Assembly (NCBI GenBank): GCA_946811695.1
Contig: OX328125.1
Span: forward strand, 101,666,533-101,730,532
Reading direction: 5' to 3'
DNA: 64,000 nt
Source of the DNA: Gonocerus acuteangulatus
Lineage: Eukaryota > Arthropoda > Insecta > Hemiptera > Coreidae
Made by a program: the position numbers and the translations under genes. The notes beneath the pieces were generated by a model. It did no database searches. It saw only the letters and a list, made by a program, of their open reading frames with translations, and was not told where the DNA came from. Positions 9,991-21,584 of the stretch are shown one piece after another; the first letter of the stretch is position 1; every line of letters starts with the position of its first letter.

Positions 9991-10214
9991 TTTTTTTTAT
10001 AATATTCCTTGAAGTAAGAGGATGTCTCTTACGGAGAGAAAATTTTTAAAAAACTGCCTGAAGAAGTCTAAAAACAACACTTTTTTAAATTCCGATACAA
10101 AAGATTCGTAATAATGCTTAAAGGTCAATTTGAACTTTAATACCATACCATAAAGTTTAACTGTTAGTGGAGGGGTTCTTGCAAGGCAAAACCATAGTGA
10201 GGTTAGTATCGTAT

Positions 10215-10987
10215 AAATATTAATGTCAATATTGATATTGGTAATGTCAAATTTCCTATAGACGTACTGACTAGCTGCATCACCTTTCCTGAGAGTTTTT
10301 GTCAGTTAACGCAACCAAAAGCTGAACTCATTCAAAAAGTGTGTCCAAATGTTTCTCAAAATTACTTATTCCATGATTGGTTGAGAGAACGAGCTATACT
10401 GGCTGCCAAAACACTGATGTAAATTAATTAAATTTCAAATTTCAAGATGACTTTCCTGGCGAAATGAGGACATATAAATCAGTTGATACGGCAACTAATG
10501 AAGAAGATGTCGTGAACTATCCACCGGAATTTTTAAACTCACTTGATTTGCCAGGATTGCCGCCTCACAATCTTCAATTAATGTTTGGATCTGTAGTTAT
10601 AATGTTGCGAAATATTAACCAACCGCAACTTTGTAACCGCACACGATTAGCGATAAAAAAATTACTGAATAACGTAATAGAAGCAATCTTATTGGAAGGA
10701 AAGTATAAAGGAGAAGAGGTTTTGATACCCCGCATCCCAATGATTCCGACTGACGTACCATTCGAGTTTAAACGACTAGTACTCCAGTACGGCTTGCTTT
10801 CGCTATGACTATAAGCAAATCCCAGGGGCAGACATTAAGAGTTTATGGTATTAATCTAGAAAACCCATGTTTCTCGCATGGTCAATTGTATGTTGCCTGT
10901 TCCCGTGTTGGAAAACCATCTGCTCTGTTTGTTTACGTGCCAGGTAATCAAACAAAACATATCGTGTGCCATAAAGTATTACAATAA
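10215..10987 (+). pseudogene. Helitron Pif1-like helicase, C-terminal remnant
   Basis: Helitron proteins couple a rolling-circle Rep nuclease to a Pif1-type SF1 DNA helicase. Only the last helicase segment remains here. The frame 10464-10808 contains GLPPHNLQLMFGSVVIMLRN and FKRLVLQYG. The frame 10805-10987 contains MTISKSQGQTL (helicase motif V region) and FSHGQLYVACSRV (motif VI, with the SR arginine). Upstream, 10220-10460 can be read as further helicase sequence with stops. The two frames overlap by 4 bp through a frameshift between LQYGLLSL and the expected LAFAMT junction. It cannot make a working helicase. Confidence 0.85.
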
Positions 10988-11288
10988 AAATGAAACTTAA
11001 TTTACAATAAGTAATAATAAAATGAAATATAATAAGTAGGTATCATAATAAGAAATCTGAAATTGTAATTTTCATTGTGATTTTTTAGTGACTATTAAAT
11101 GAATTTTAAGTGTTTTATCATTTTTATTTTATGACTTAATGTAATTGTTGACTTATTAACTCTCTCCATTCTTTTTTTTTTATCTTACTAGCTGTCCCGG
11201 TGTCCCGAATAGCAGAATAAGTATTAAAAAAAAATAAAAAATTAAAGAATCGACTGTTAGGCGGTACGAAGTTCGCCGGGTCAGCTAG

Positions 11289-11852
11289 TAATTAATAGAC
11301 ATGAAATACTTTAGGAACTTCGTATATTTTCTTTAATATCTCGAAAACGGTTGGGAATCTTGTTAAGCGGAAGGTTGCCATTCAAAAGCTTACTAAATGC
11401 TCTAAAAAAACGACTCTGAAGCAATTTTCGATTAGGCGTTGTCAATCGGAGAAACAAGTGCTTAAAACTTCAAATGTGTTTGTTTTGTTCTTTTGAACGG
11501 GGTTTTGTCTTTCTTTAAATCACATTTCATTTTTTTTTAATTGCATTTACCTGTAAAATTGGTATTATCGCAAAAGAAAATAAGAAACAGTAAGCAGTGT
11601 GTTTCTAGAGCGAACCTTGACAAGGCCAGGGAGCAATTTTTCTCTCAGAGGTATGTACAGTGACCTATTTGGGGTCATAAATTATTTCATAAAAAGAATA
11701 ACCAAAATTATAACCTTTCCAAATGACATTAGAGATAAGAGGACGATGATAACCTTTGACGCTCTTCGTCCTTAAACCCTATCCATTCATACATTTGGGG
11801 TAAGAACGGACCCGCGCTAAGATGATGCAGTTCCTGCGAGATGGACTTTTTT
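11289..11852 (-). repeat. Family T fragment with right end
   Basis: The fragment is the reverse complement of the family T internal block (ATTAATAGACATGAAA, ATATCTCGAAAACGGTTG, TCAATCGGAGAAA). It ends in CGCGCTAAGATGATGCAG and a TGGACTTTTTT end. It begins at the Helitron 3' end, so the Helitron may have inserted inside this repeat. Confidence 0.65.
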
Positions 11853-12454
11853 TTCTCTCGGTTTGCCTTAGTTTTTAATTGGTTGCTGTTATTTTGATTT
11901 CATTTTCTTTTCAGTAAAACATGCCAAGTAAATGAGAAGCGTGTTTGTATTTTGAATTGACTTAGAGAGCTTTGCTTTAGATTGAGTAATTTACGCTTCT
12001 ATGTAAGTTGGGTAGTACCCTGTGGGGGTTGACAATTTTCATGGAATATAACAAAAATAAAAATGTTTATTTAATATTAAGTAATCCATTTTTTGCACTG
12101 TTTTCTCTATCTAAAAATAATTTTTTTAATAATCACTTCTTGGTTAAGAAATTGTATTTTATATTTAGTACATGTATAGAAATACTCCTTAAATTTAATG
12201 CATAGAAGATGTAATTATTTTCATTTATTTTAAGTTAAACTTTATTATTTCACAAAGTATCTGTATGTAAATAGAACATATGCGTAAGTTTTATGTTGGG
12301 GTATGTTTATGAATATATTACTAACATAGGACTAAAAACATTGTATAAGGTCAACTCCTTGCAATGGGGAAACCCTGTATGCAATAAAATAAAAAAAATA
12401 AAAAAAAAAAAAAAAAAAAAAAATGTTTAACTAAATTCTAAGCTTTCACAATGT

Positions 12455-13154
12455 CACTATGGATGAGAACGGATACGTCTTAAGATGACGCAGTTCCTGC
12501 GAGTCGGACAATTGATGGAAAGGTTTAGCTGCCTCCTGTAGGGGAATAAAAGCTGAAAATGTAAACATTCTCCCTGTAGGGTCAGACATCTGCCCAGGAG
12601 GAGGTACTAGGCAGGCTTCAGGTAGGCTTTTATTGCACTTCCTAAATAAAGATGCATCCTAGGAGAGCTGACAGATATTGTACCTGTAGGAAGTAACGCA
12701 GCCAAATGCTATAGTAGAAATATAATTATATTTTGTGGTTGTATGTGGCGTAGTTCATTAAAAAATAACACTACTTTCTCTTCTTCTTGTACAATTTTAT
12801 TTTGTTTAATTGCATTTAACAGTAATATGAGCATTTTAGTATTTTTAATTGCATTTAACACTAAAATGGATATTTTGGTAAAGCAAGTTAAGTAAATTAG
12901 AAACATATTCGTAGTAGAGTCTTTGTAGAGCGAACGTTGGGACGGTGGAAGGAGTAATTTCCGCTTAGGATACAGTTTCTTGTGCCTTGCCGACAATCTT
13001 GCTTTTCTTTGAGATTTCATTGGAATATGTGTTTACATTACGAATGATCTAAACAAAGTAACAATTGTTTCTATTCTAAGTATAAAAAAAGACACTAGGG
13101 ATATAAATGGAACCGCGCAAAGATGACGCAGTTCCTGTGAGTCGGACTTTTTTA
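12455..13154 (-). mobile_element. Family T element, short variant
   Basis: Both 12455-12509 and 13110-13154 carry the AAGATGACGCAGTTCCTG(C/T)GAGTCGGAC end. The segment between (12640-13000) is repeated inverted at 33914-34300. The minus-strand frame 12709-13020 and its twin at 33914-34174 give similar peptides, but only because the repeat is shared. There is no known domain. Confidence 0.6.
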
Positions 13155-13329
13155 AAGGGACTATTTTTACCGATTTAAACAAAATTTCGGGTGGGGGCAG
13201 CACCAGTGTGGGTTAAATTTAAACCCCCCTGTTAGTATGTTTTATAAATCTACGAAAACAGTTATTATCAAAGCCTGCAACAGATCTTTTAGTAAAATAA
13301 ATAACAATAAACGACATAAATCAAACAGC

Positions 13330-15719
13330 ATAGAACGGTACCATGGTGGTCAAATGAATTAACGGAATTAAGAAAGACGACGAATAAATTAAGAAAGATA
13401 TTCCAACGAACCACTCGAAACGATCACATTAGAGCTTGCAATAAAACTAAATATCTGGACTGTAAAAGGGAATATAAACGGGTAATGAAAATTTAAAAAA
13501 AAGAATCTTGGAAATCGTATTGCGAAAGTTCCAGTCCATGGAGTTGGCCATATAAATGGTCTACAGACAAATCTAAATCACAAACTATTTACAAGACAAT
13601 AAAGACTAGTAACAATACTTATACTGCAGACTTAAAAAAAACACTAGAAACATTATTACGTGATTTAACTATTAATGACACTATAATCGGGGAAAATGAA
13701 TACCAGAAACTTATAAGAATTGAAATAAATACAGCCCCTGACACTCCTAATGATTATGATGTAAATGATAATGAAATCGTTAATATCATACAACAAATGG
13801 ATAACAAGAAAGCACCTGGTTTTGATCATATAAATGGAAAAATCTTACATGAAACCTTCGCCGTTATTCCAATTATTCTAATAAACATCTTCAAAGTGCT
13901 ATTCTCAAGGCAGAAAATACCCCAAACTTGGAAAACAGGTCTGCTAGTAATGATCCCTAAACAAAACTCTGAATCATATCGGCCGCTTAGTATGCTACCT
14001 ATGTTAGGGAGGGTAATGGATAAGCTTGTAAAAGGCCGATTAACTCATTTCTTAATGAAAAATGAAATAATTAATAGCAATCAGTTTGCATTTAAACCCC
14101 AATCAGGTACAATTAAAGCTCTGCAGTTTTTAAAGAACGAGATCCAGGAAACATTTATTTCAAGATCAAATCTAGCTGTTATTAGCTTACGACATCAAAG
14201 GGGCCTTTGACAATGCTTGGGTACCAGCTATTCTCTATAGTCTCAAAAAATATAACTGCCCAAAAAACCTATACTTATTATTTCATAACTATTTCCAAAA
14301 CAGACCTTTGACAACAAGAACTAATAATTGTGAAGCGAAGAGACTACTAAGCAGAGGTACCCCTCAAGGCTCAATCCTATCCCCAATGCTATGGAACGTC
14401 CTAATCAACACCATCTTTGATATTAACTTACCCCTGAATACAAAATTAATAGCATATACTGACGATATTCTTGTAATTATAAGAAATAAGGATTTTAAAC
14501 AAATCCAATGTGTGGCTAATTTTGCACTAAACAGGATAATAGACTGGGCAGATTTAAACAAATTAACATTTAATGCAACAAAATCTAGTTATACGATATT
14601 TTCTAAAAAACGAAATATTCTGAATATTAACATAAGACTGTACGGACAATCACTACAACATACAGATACATTAAAATATTTAGGCATAATGTTTGACAGG
14701 AAACTCTCCTGGAATAAACACAGATACGGTGTACATCAAGAATCTGAAGTTAATCCAGCGACTTTCAATCGCAGCTCGAGTAACTTGAGGAATGAAAGCA
14801 GAATCGCTTAAAGTAGTTTATGAAGGTGGAATTATTCCTAAAATGCTATATGGTATATCGATTTGGAAAGATGGAACAACTAAATCTAAAAACCTCAAAA
14901 AACTTATCCGACTGCAGCGTTTAATCGCTATCAAAATTTGTAAAGGATTCAGAACTATTTCTGCTGATGCTGCAGAAAAAAAGCAGAAAAATTCGCTTTG
15001 TTCAAAGCAACAGAATTTTTCTCTTCTGCAGCAATAGAACAAGGAATTTCAATACACTTCTTTACTGACAACATGACACTAATACATGGACTCAAAAACT
15101 ATAATATCCATAATGAGTTGATTGAAAAAATCAGGAGAAACTTACTGAGATTAACCGGGAGAGGCATTCAATTCACTATAGATTGGGTTAAAGGTCATTC
15201 AGGAAACGAAGGAAACGTTAAGGCTGATCAGTTAGCAAAATGTGCAGCTCAAAGTGATACATTGCCGATAAGCTACGCGAAATTACCATAGATTGGGTTC
15301 AGGCTAAAGTTAAAATGAATAATATTTCAACGTGGAACAATAGGTGGAGAATAAGCACAAAATCCCCTAGTTGCCATAAATTTATACCCGAAATAAATGA
15401 AAAAAATCACAATATTCTAAAAAGTCGAAATTATGAACTTACTCAATTCCTGACAGAGCACGGACACACAAAAAACTACTTAAAACTATTTAAACTAACT
15501 GATGGCGATAAATGTACAATAGACGGACAGATACAAACATTAACCCATATACTCTATGATTGTAGGACTTACGACAGAGAAAGACTAAGACTAATGAAAA
15601 ACATAATATTGCAAGGAGGAAGCTGGCCTGAGTCGGAAAGAAAGCTGTTCGAAGATCATAAGGAGGAACTTATCCACTTTGTTTTATCCATAAATTTTGA
15701 TGAACTAACAAACAATTAG
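13330..15719 (+). pseudogene. LINE reverse transcriptase/RNase H ORF, broken
   Basis: The ORF copies LINE RNA into DNA at the nicked target. The RT fingers are at 13797-14210 (DNKKAPGFDHINGKIL, YRPLSMLPMLGRVMDKL). A frameshift near 14185 precedes motif A (YDIKGAFDNAW). Motif B is RGTPQGSILSPMLWN and the catalytic motif C reads YTDDI where YADD is usual. An internal deletion near 14975 removes the start of RNase H. The rest (14998-15291) keeps FTDN and the WVKGHSGNEGNVKADQLA motif. 15315-15719 is the C-terminal domain with C...H...C spacing (THILYDC). At least three frameshifts make it non-functional. Confidence 0.85.
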
Positions 15720-15868
15720 AAAAATGAAGAATGCGAAGAATATCTGACTCCACTTCATCATCATCAAAATAAATTCTTTTGCTTATTTATCTTGTACTTC
15801 CTTACACTTATTGATTATAAATTATTAATATTTATTTTATTCTTGTATACTACATCTATTTATGTTAT

Positions 15869-15873
<5 letters not shown>

Positions 15874-15940
<67 letters not shown>
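15874..15940. repeat. (TA)n in the LINE 3' UTR
   Basis: A TA tract of about 66 bp. Confidence 0.95.
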
Positions 15941-15946
<6 letters not shown>

Positions 15947-16072
15947 CAATATTATAAATATTAATAATGTATAGTCACTTTAACTATGTAAAGACATGCG
16001 TGCAGTATATCAAAAGATATGGGACACGCTTTAACTAATAAACGGCTCTACCATAGGGTTACTATGGTTGAG

Positions 16073-16105
<33 letters not shown>

Positions 16106-16108
<3 letters not shown>

Positions 16109-16549
16109 ATGAAAACGTGTTTTTATATTATATTGAAATAGAGCCTCAGATTTTTGTGATTGTTCTTTTTTTTAAAAAATTGTATTCTTTTAAATGTTTT
16201 ACATTGTACTTGTTTATACTGAGGTTTTGTGTCACAGGGCATTGAAAATGTGGCTTAGTACCCTGGAAACGTTCTGCAAAATAAAATACTTGTGGAAATT
16301 TTGGACTTTTTTCATCCTTCTAAATATTAATTTTTACCATCGACCAATTCCTACAATCTGTTTGGTTACTTTTGGTAATATATTCAAAAAATCATAAGTT
16401 TAAGTAAAGGTCGATTATTTATTAAATTATCTGAAATGTTAACCTGCCTGAAAACATCTGGATATATTTGATAGTACAATAAGTCTGCAATAATGTAATA
16501 GGAAAAAAAGAATGATTTTTTAATAAAATAGGTGCTGTATTACGAATGG
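16106..16549. other. Spacer downstream of the kinase gene
   Basis: AT-rich with no gene. A minus-strand AATAAA lies near 16407-16412, about 140 bp past the kinase stop, and is a possible poly(A) signal. Confidence 0.4.
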
Positions 16550-17602
16550 TTAAAAGTCTTTGAACTCCTCTTCAAAAAGATTCTCCGACGAAATGCTCAG
16601 AGGTAGGTGCTCATGGCGATCGAAGTTGCTTGTATCTTCTGGTCCCGATACTGCAGGTATGTAGGGAGGTTTCACTTCGCGATTGAAGACATCCATCCAG
16701 GTTATCTGTCGAAACCACCCGTGACGCTTTAAGGCGACAACGCCGCCTTTCTTAGAACCCAACCTCGCCCGGGGATCAACCTGAAGACACTGCCGCAATA
16801 TGTCCTTGAGATCTTGACTGAACGACGGGATCATCTTGTACCTGCCCTCGGCTATGAGTCGGAAGGTCTTCATCTCTTCGGTCGAGTAGAACGGAGGATA
16901 TCCCGCTACCATCTCGTAGATGAAGACACCCAATGACCACCAATCTACGGAATGTGAGTAACCTTTTAGTAGAATCATCTCTGGAGCTAAGTAGTCCGGA
17001 GTGCCGCAGAGTGTGTACGTTCTGGTACTTACTATCTTAGCGAATCCAAAATCAGTCAACTTTATGTACCCGCCACTGTCAAGAAGAACATTTTCCGGTT
17101 TCAGATCTCTATGGATTATTTCCAAAAAATGAAGATATTCCAATGCCAACACTACCTGAGAAGCATAAAATCTTGCTGTTCCTTCAGTAAAATTTCTACT
17201 TTGCCTCAACAAATGAAAAACATCACCACCATTCACAAAAGGCTGAACGAAATAAATGTGGCTATAATCTTTGAAAACGTACACCAATTTGACTATAAAA
17301 GGAAAATCTATAGCCTGCAAGAGCCGTTTTTCATTAAGTGTTTGGTGGACTTGATTTAATCTGACCAACTGCATTTTCTTGATGACTTTAATAGCAAAAT
17401 ATTCTCTGGTGCTCTCAAGTTTTGCTAGGACGACTCTTCCATAAGTGCCTATGCCAATTGTCTCAATGATTTTGAAGTCCCTGAGGGATATAGTAATTTC
17501 GGGCTCGGTGCGTTGATTTTCTTGGAATTTCCTTTTACTTTCTTCTAAGAACGACCCCCAGTTTCTAACAGAAGTATCAAAACTTCCAAGATCATGGCTC
17601 AT
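16550..17602 (-). CDS. PKA catalytic-subunit-like Ser/Thr kinase, intronless
   Basis: An AGC-family protein kinase of 350 aa, the usual PKA-C length. With the first Met counted as residue 1, the diagnostic residues fall on textbook PKA positions: glycine loop GIGTYG 50-55, Lys72 in FAIK, Glu91 in LNEK, Asp166/Lys168/Asn171 in HRDLKPEN, Asp184 in DFG, Thr197 in RTYTLCGTPDYLAPE, and the C-terminal FKDF hydrophobic motif (347-350). It is therefore predicted active and cytosolic, phosphorylating Arg-rich sites under cAMP control. Differences: no Gly after the first Met (no myristoylation), Asp in place of Glu at 127, HRD in place of YRD, and Gln where PKA has Trp30. It has no introns, which suggests an old retrocopy or a divergent paralogue. 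The start is the first ATG, supported by length. Confidence 0.9.
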   Translation of the reverse strand: MSHDLGSFDTSVRNWGSFLEESKRKFQENQRTEPEITISLRDFKIIETIGIGTYGRVVLAKLESTREYFAIKVIKKMQLVRLNQVHQTLNEKRLLQAIDFPFIVKLVYVFKDYSHIYFVQPFVNGGDVFHLLRQSRNFTEGTARFYASQVVLALEYLHFLEIIHRDLKPENVLLDSGGYIKLTDFGFAKIVSTRTYTLCGTPDYLAPEMILLKGYSHSVDWWSLGVFIYEMVAGYPPFYSTEEMKTFRLIAEGRYKMIPSFSQDLKDILRQCLQVDPRARLGSKKGGVVALKRHGWFRQITWMDVFNREVKPPYIPAVSGPEDTSNFDRHEHLPLSISSENLFEEEFKDF

Positions 17603-17845
17603 TTCGATAAAGGTACAACTGTTTACTCAAAAGTACCGCACATTATTCACTGCTTAATCAAACTTAACAATGGATACCATTCGTAAAAAGCTACCTATGT
17701 GTCTTATAAAAATATAACATATTACTTTATTACATGGCTATTATTTTTTTGGAACATATGTTCAGAGTTTAAATGTATCATGTGGTTTAACCTGGTTTTA
17801 AAATATATTTAAAATTTAACATCCATTATTATTAACTAAAAATTT

Positions 17846-17970
17846 TAGGACGGGTTATCTATAGGTTTCCACCCCTTTTCAAGCCAGGATAGGGCTGATG
17901 CCTTTTCTTTTTTCAAAGAAACGCCACCACCCCATAGAGGGAATCGAATACTCACAGCCTCCGGGCCTCC
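17846..17970 (-). mobile_element. SINE family B, partial
   Basis: The body (GACGGGTTATC complement, CTTTTCAAGCCAGGATAGGG) and a damaged head are present. It lies about 240 bp upstream of the kinase start. Confidence 0.65.
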
Positions 17971-18378
17971 AACGTCCAGTATTATTAACTAAGTATATTT
18001 GACATTGGGAAGGTCCGGAGTGTCCCAATGTCAAGAAACGTTATACTTATAAAATATAATTAATTTATTTAAATATATGAAAGGGTTGGGACAAAATTGT
18101 TCCAAGCAACATTTTCAACATAACTTAACTGAAACAGCTATATGTTGGATATTATGTGGGACTGGCAGTTGAAATGGTTAGGGGCAGCAAGATTAAGTAG
18201 CATACAGATCTTGTAGTCATATTTTAGTAGCATTTTTATCATAGACTGTTAATCCCTCATAATATCCAACATATAGCAATGAAAGTTAAGTTTTGTAAAA
18301 ATGTTGCTTGGCACTATTTTACCCCGACCCCTTCATATTATATTTATATTTTAGAACCAGATAATATAATTTATTTAA

Positions 18379-18565
18379 AGGAGGCCTGGTGGCCATGAGT
18401 GTTAACTGTTAACTTAACACTCCGTGCGAAGGATCATGAGTTCGATTCCCACTAGGGGCGGTGGCTTTTCTTTAGAAAAAAGAAAAGGCATCAGCCTTAT
18501 TCTGTCTAGAAAAAGGTGGTTACCTATAGATAACCCACCCCCGATTTCCTAGTTAATAATTATGG
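18379..18565 (+). mobile_element. SINE family B, near full length
   Basis: GGAGGCCTGGTGGCC head, GAGTTCGATTCCCACTAGGG box-B region, and a CTATAGATAACCC body end, followed by AT-rich sequence. Confidence 0.75.
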
Positions 18566-18610
18566 ACATTAAAATTTAAATAATAATAATTTAGTTAAAG
18601 TTTAATGTCA

Positions 18611-18700
18611 GAGGCTCGGTGGCCGAGGGCAATCTTTGCCTAAGGAAAACCCTTGCCAAAAATCTTTGTCACTTTGTAAAGTGGATGTAAAATTTAAATA
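18611..18700 (+). mobile_element. SINE family B head fragment
   Basis: GAGGCTCGGTGGCCGAGGGC resembles the family B box-A region. The rest has diverged. Confidence 0.4.
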
Positions 18701-18741
18701 AATAAAACAATTTTAATGTCCATTTACAATTGACACAGAAT

Positions 18742-19012
18742 TTTAGAACAGGTTACCTACAGGTAACTCTTTTCCAACCAAGATAACGCTGATGCTTTTT
18801 ACATTTTTAAAATAAAATTCACTACCCCATAGTAATTGAACCAACGAACCCAGATACCACTATAATATTTTAATCCTTAGGCTAAGTAGTGCTCACAGCC
18901 TGATGCTTTTCCTTTTTTCCAATGAAAAGCCATCACCCCTAGTGGGAATCGAACCCACGACCTCAGGCAAGGAATGCTTAAGCCTTAGCACTTATGTTCA
19001 GTGGGCCTTAAG
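18742..19012 (-). mobile_element. Two SINE family B copies, adjacent
   Basis: Two minus-strand pieces lie at 18742-18850 (strongly diverged) and 18898-19012. The second has CACCCCTAGTGGGAATCGAACCCACGACC, the complement of the box-B region, and a complete head. Confidence 0.65.
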
Positions 19013-19055
19013 AGTTAATTTATCATGTCTTTTAAAATATTGTAGTAGTACCTAG

Positions 19056-19367
19056 GTGTGAGGTTAGCTCAGTGGTAGAGGACTCGACTAATGCACTAGT
19101 GGATCTCAGTGCAACACTTAGTCGTGGATTGAAGATTTTACCTTCTAGTGCCATTGTTCAAGCGTTGGATTTGGGATCCCAGACCGTCCCTAGTGCCACC
19201 CAGCCTTTAATTAATTCATTTATGGTTACCTGCAAAGGGGAAAATCAAACGGCTGGAGTGTAGTACTGACCACACTATCTCTCTAGTATCCGTATGGACG
19301 AGAATCAGATACCTCTATGGTATCTGCCCCTCTGGGCCCTCATGGCCTGTTAAAGGACTGATTTTTG
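19056..19367 (+). mobile_element. SINE family A
   Basis: Head GTGAGGTTAGCTCAGTGGTA, the box-B region degraded, body CCTAGTGCCACCCAGCC, and end GGACTGATTTTT. It has a short T tail. Confidence 0.75.
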
Positions 19368-19399
19368 ATAGAAGTTCCTAGGGAGTCGTGGGGTGTATT

Positions 19400-21584
19400 A
19401 CTATGGTGTAGTAGCTTCTCTTTCAAATAAATAAAAGTCATCAGAGCTATCCTGGCTAGAAAAGCAAGGTAACTTATTGATGAAAAGTGGGAAAATATGA
19501 AGTAATTAAGTTAATTAGGGAAGATGTAAAATTCCTCGGATGTTAGTTTACTTCTGAATTTACCTTTTGAGAAGATTCAACCAAAAATTTAGATCTTCTG
19601 ATATAAAATTTGTTACAGTCATTCAAAGAATTAAAAATCATAGACCAATACATTTTTCCTTCCCATGCCAATCCTTTCCAGACAATGCCTATAATTAAAC
19701 TGCCTCCGACCTTGCTTTGAAGGAGCGTGAATGTATTGCTAGGAATGGTGCAAATGCTTGCAAGAGTATGCTTTTAAAACCTTGACGGTACAGAGGGTTT
19801 GAGTTCTTTAGATACTATTAATTATACCCCTTAGAAAAACGGGAGTTCCACAGGGTAGCTTTTTTTTTGCACTATCCTCTACATCCTTTTCACTGCTGAC
19901 ATTCCAACACAAGAGACAATCAAAATTCAATATTTGATTCAAGTTTTCATTATAAATATAAAAGAGCAAAAGTAATCCTCTTTATTTTGTATTTATACAG
20001 GACATTTAAGCAAATACTTCAGGAATCTGGGTCACATTACCCACCTTGCTGTGTAATGTGCTTAGTTATGCAGCTTCTACATGATGGACTTTTTTTTTTA
20101 AATGAATGTATATTAAGAAGTGTCCGGTATATCAGACGTAGAAACATAGATATCTCCGATAATTATCAAAGATTTCTATAATTATTAATTATATAAATTG
20201 TTAATTTATAATTGATAATTATAATTAACATCCCCATTTATGTTTCTATGAAGATTCCCATCTAAATTAATCATTTATGTTCGCATTAAAATCACTGCAC
20301 AAAAATGATGAAGCTAGGTGAATACAGCACCTAGCTTTGATGGTTGATAAAGAGATATTTACCAAGTCTTTCATAGTCATAACTGAAAAATACTGATTTT
20401 TGTGTTGTGCCACTTTAGAACACTCGTGTGATATCAGGACCTTGGGAGTGAAAGGGCGAATCAAAAATTCCGGATGTTCGGAAATCGAACTCAAAGTTCT
20501 GAAAGTGCTTCAGGATAGGAAGGGCGAATGTTTACTCTATGGAATACTGATTCCCTAAAGCTGATTGAAAAAGTATGCAATTGAAATTCAATGTTTTAAT
20601 TATAATTTATACGAGTGATTTATTAGTAACAAAATGCTACCCTCAAAATTAACCACAACTACCAGAAAAGTAAAAATGTATATGCTGTAAAGATGGACAT
20701 AGATGTTCAGTTCAAATCTCAAAGCAGAGACTGTACAGTTTGGCCTCAAGGTTTGGACTGAACGGCTCTAGTACACACGATAAGTTAATATACCTCAAGG
20801 CAAAGACTGAACAGTCCAGTTATAGTAGTCTCAGTGAATATGAAGGAAATATCCTTGTGTCCACATCTGGCCTGCCTAGTCCCGGCCTCATTGGCGTGTA
20901 CAGTTAATCTATTGGTTTTATCATTCTACTTCAATGGACTGTGACGTTCAACTCTGGCCTCAAGGATGTCCCATACAGTTTATTCATGCTTTATCATAAT
21001 CTATTTCTTATATAACTGACCTTTTTGATTTATTGAATATGCTGTTACTGAGCAACTTCCCAATACTCATATTTGATAATCAATTATCACTTTGTTTGAA
21101 ATACATTTTCCTTTATGGGAGTGTATAACAAAAATACATGATTGTTCAAAGTTGGAAAATTAAGGGAATTAGGGAGAAAAATTTATTTTAAAAGAAATAT
21201 TTATTAATATTAAAACTTAAATAATCTATAGTTTATTCATAGGAATGTAAGCCCTATGTTTATTTGTAGGAAATGTTCCAGTTGTTTGATTTGCCAAGCT
21301 TTAATGAGCTTGGAAGACCTACTTAAAAATAACAAACCAAACAGCTCCATGAATTACATTGTGATGCAGTTTCTAACCTAACTATACATCAACTGCTTGC
21401 TTCAGCTGCATCCAAAGGGAACGCCCCAGAAATTTCTGTTGGGAAAATAGACCAGTCAATATTATTTTTGAAAAGTGAAACACTATTACATTAAAATTTT
21501 ATAATAAAAGCTATGGAACAGTATTATATACCTTTTTTACTCTTCTTTGTGTTAGCTTCTTGTTAAATGAGAATTCCTTGTTAA
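19400..21584. other. Intergenic, no gene recognised
   Basis: AT-rich. A TGCTTAGTTATGCAGCTTC...GGACTTTTTTTTT end at 20058-20098 is a TIR of a second MITE family also seen at 28966, 30404 and 56240. Otherwise nothing stands out. Confidence 0.45.

Larger units (their letters stand above)
9540..11288 (+). mobile_element. Helitron, interrupted by a SINE
   Basis: The 5' end TCTACTATAATATAAAG follows an A and the 3' end CTAG is followed by T, which is the Helitron A^T insertion rule. Just before the 3' end a GGCGGTAC...GTTCGCC hairpin is followed by GGGTCAG. The element carries the C-terminal part of a Rep/helicase gene (10215-10987). A family A SINE (9670-9990) plus its oligo-T tail has inserted near the 5' end, flanked by TTTTTTTATAA duplications. 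The rolling-circle Rep domain is absent, so the copy is non-autonomous. Confidence 0.8.
13240..16105 (+). mobile_element. Non-LTR retrotransposon (I/Jockey superfamily with RNase H), 5'-truncated
   Basis: The LINE copy spans the endonuclease-RT linker to a poly(A) tail at 16073-16105. The order of domains is RT, RNase H, then a C-terminal zinc-knuckle-like region, as in the I superclade. A (TA)n tract of about 66 bp has grown in its 3' UTR (15874-15940). The 3' end CTATGGTTGAG is followed directly by A33. It is 5'-truncated and disrupted, so it cannot move on its own. Confidence 0.85.

Noticed and set aside
12709..13020. Minus-strand frame resembling the plus-strand frame at 33914-34174
   Set aside because: Similarity comes from a shared non-coding repeat; the peptide has no domain and is low-complexity.
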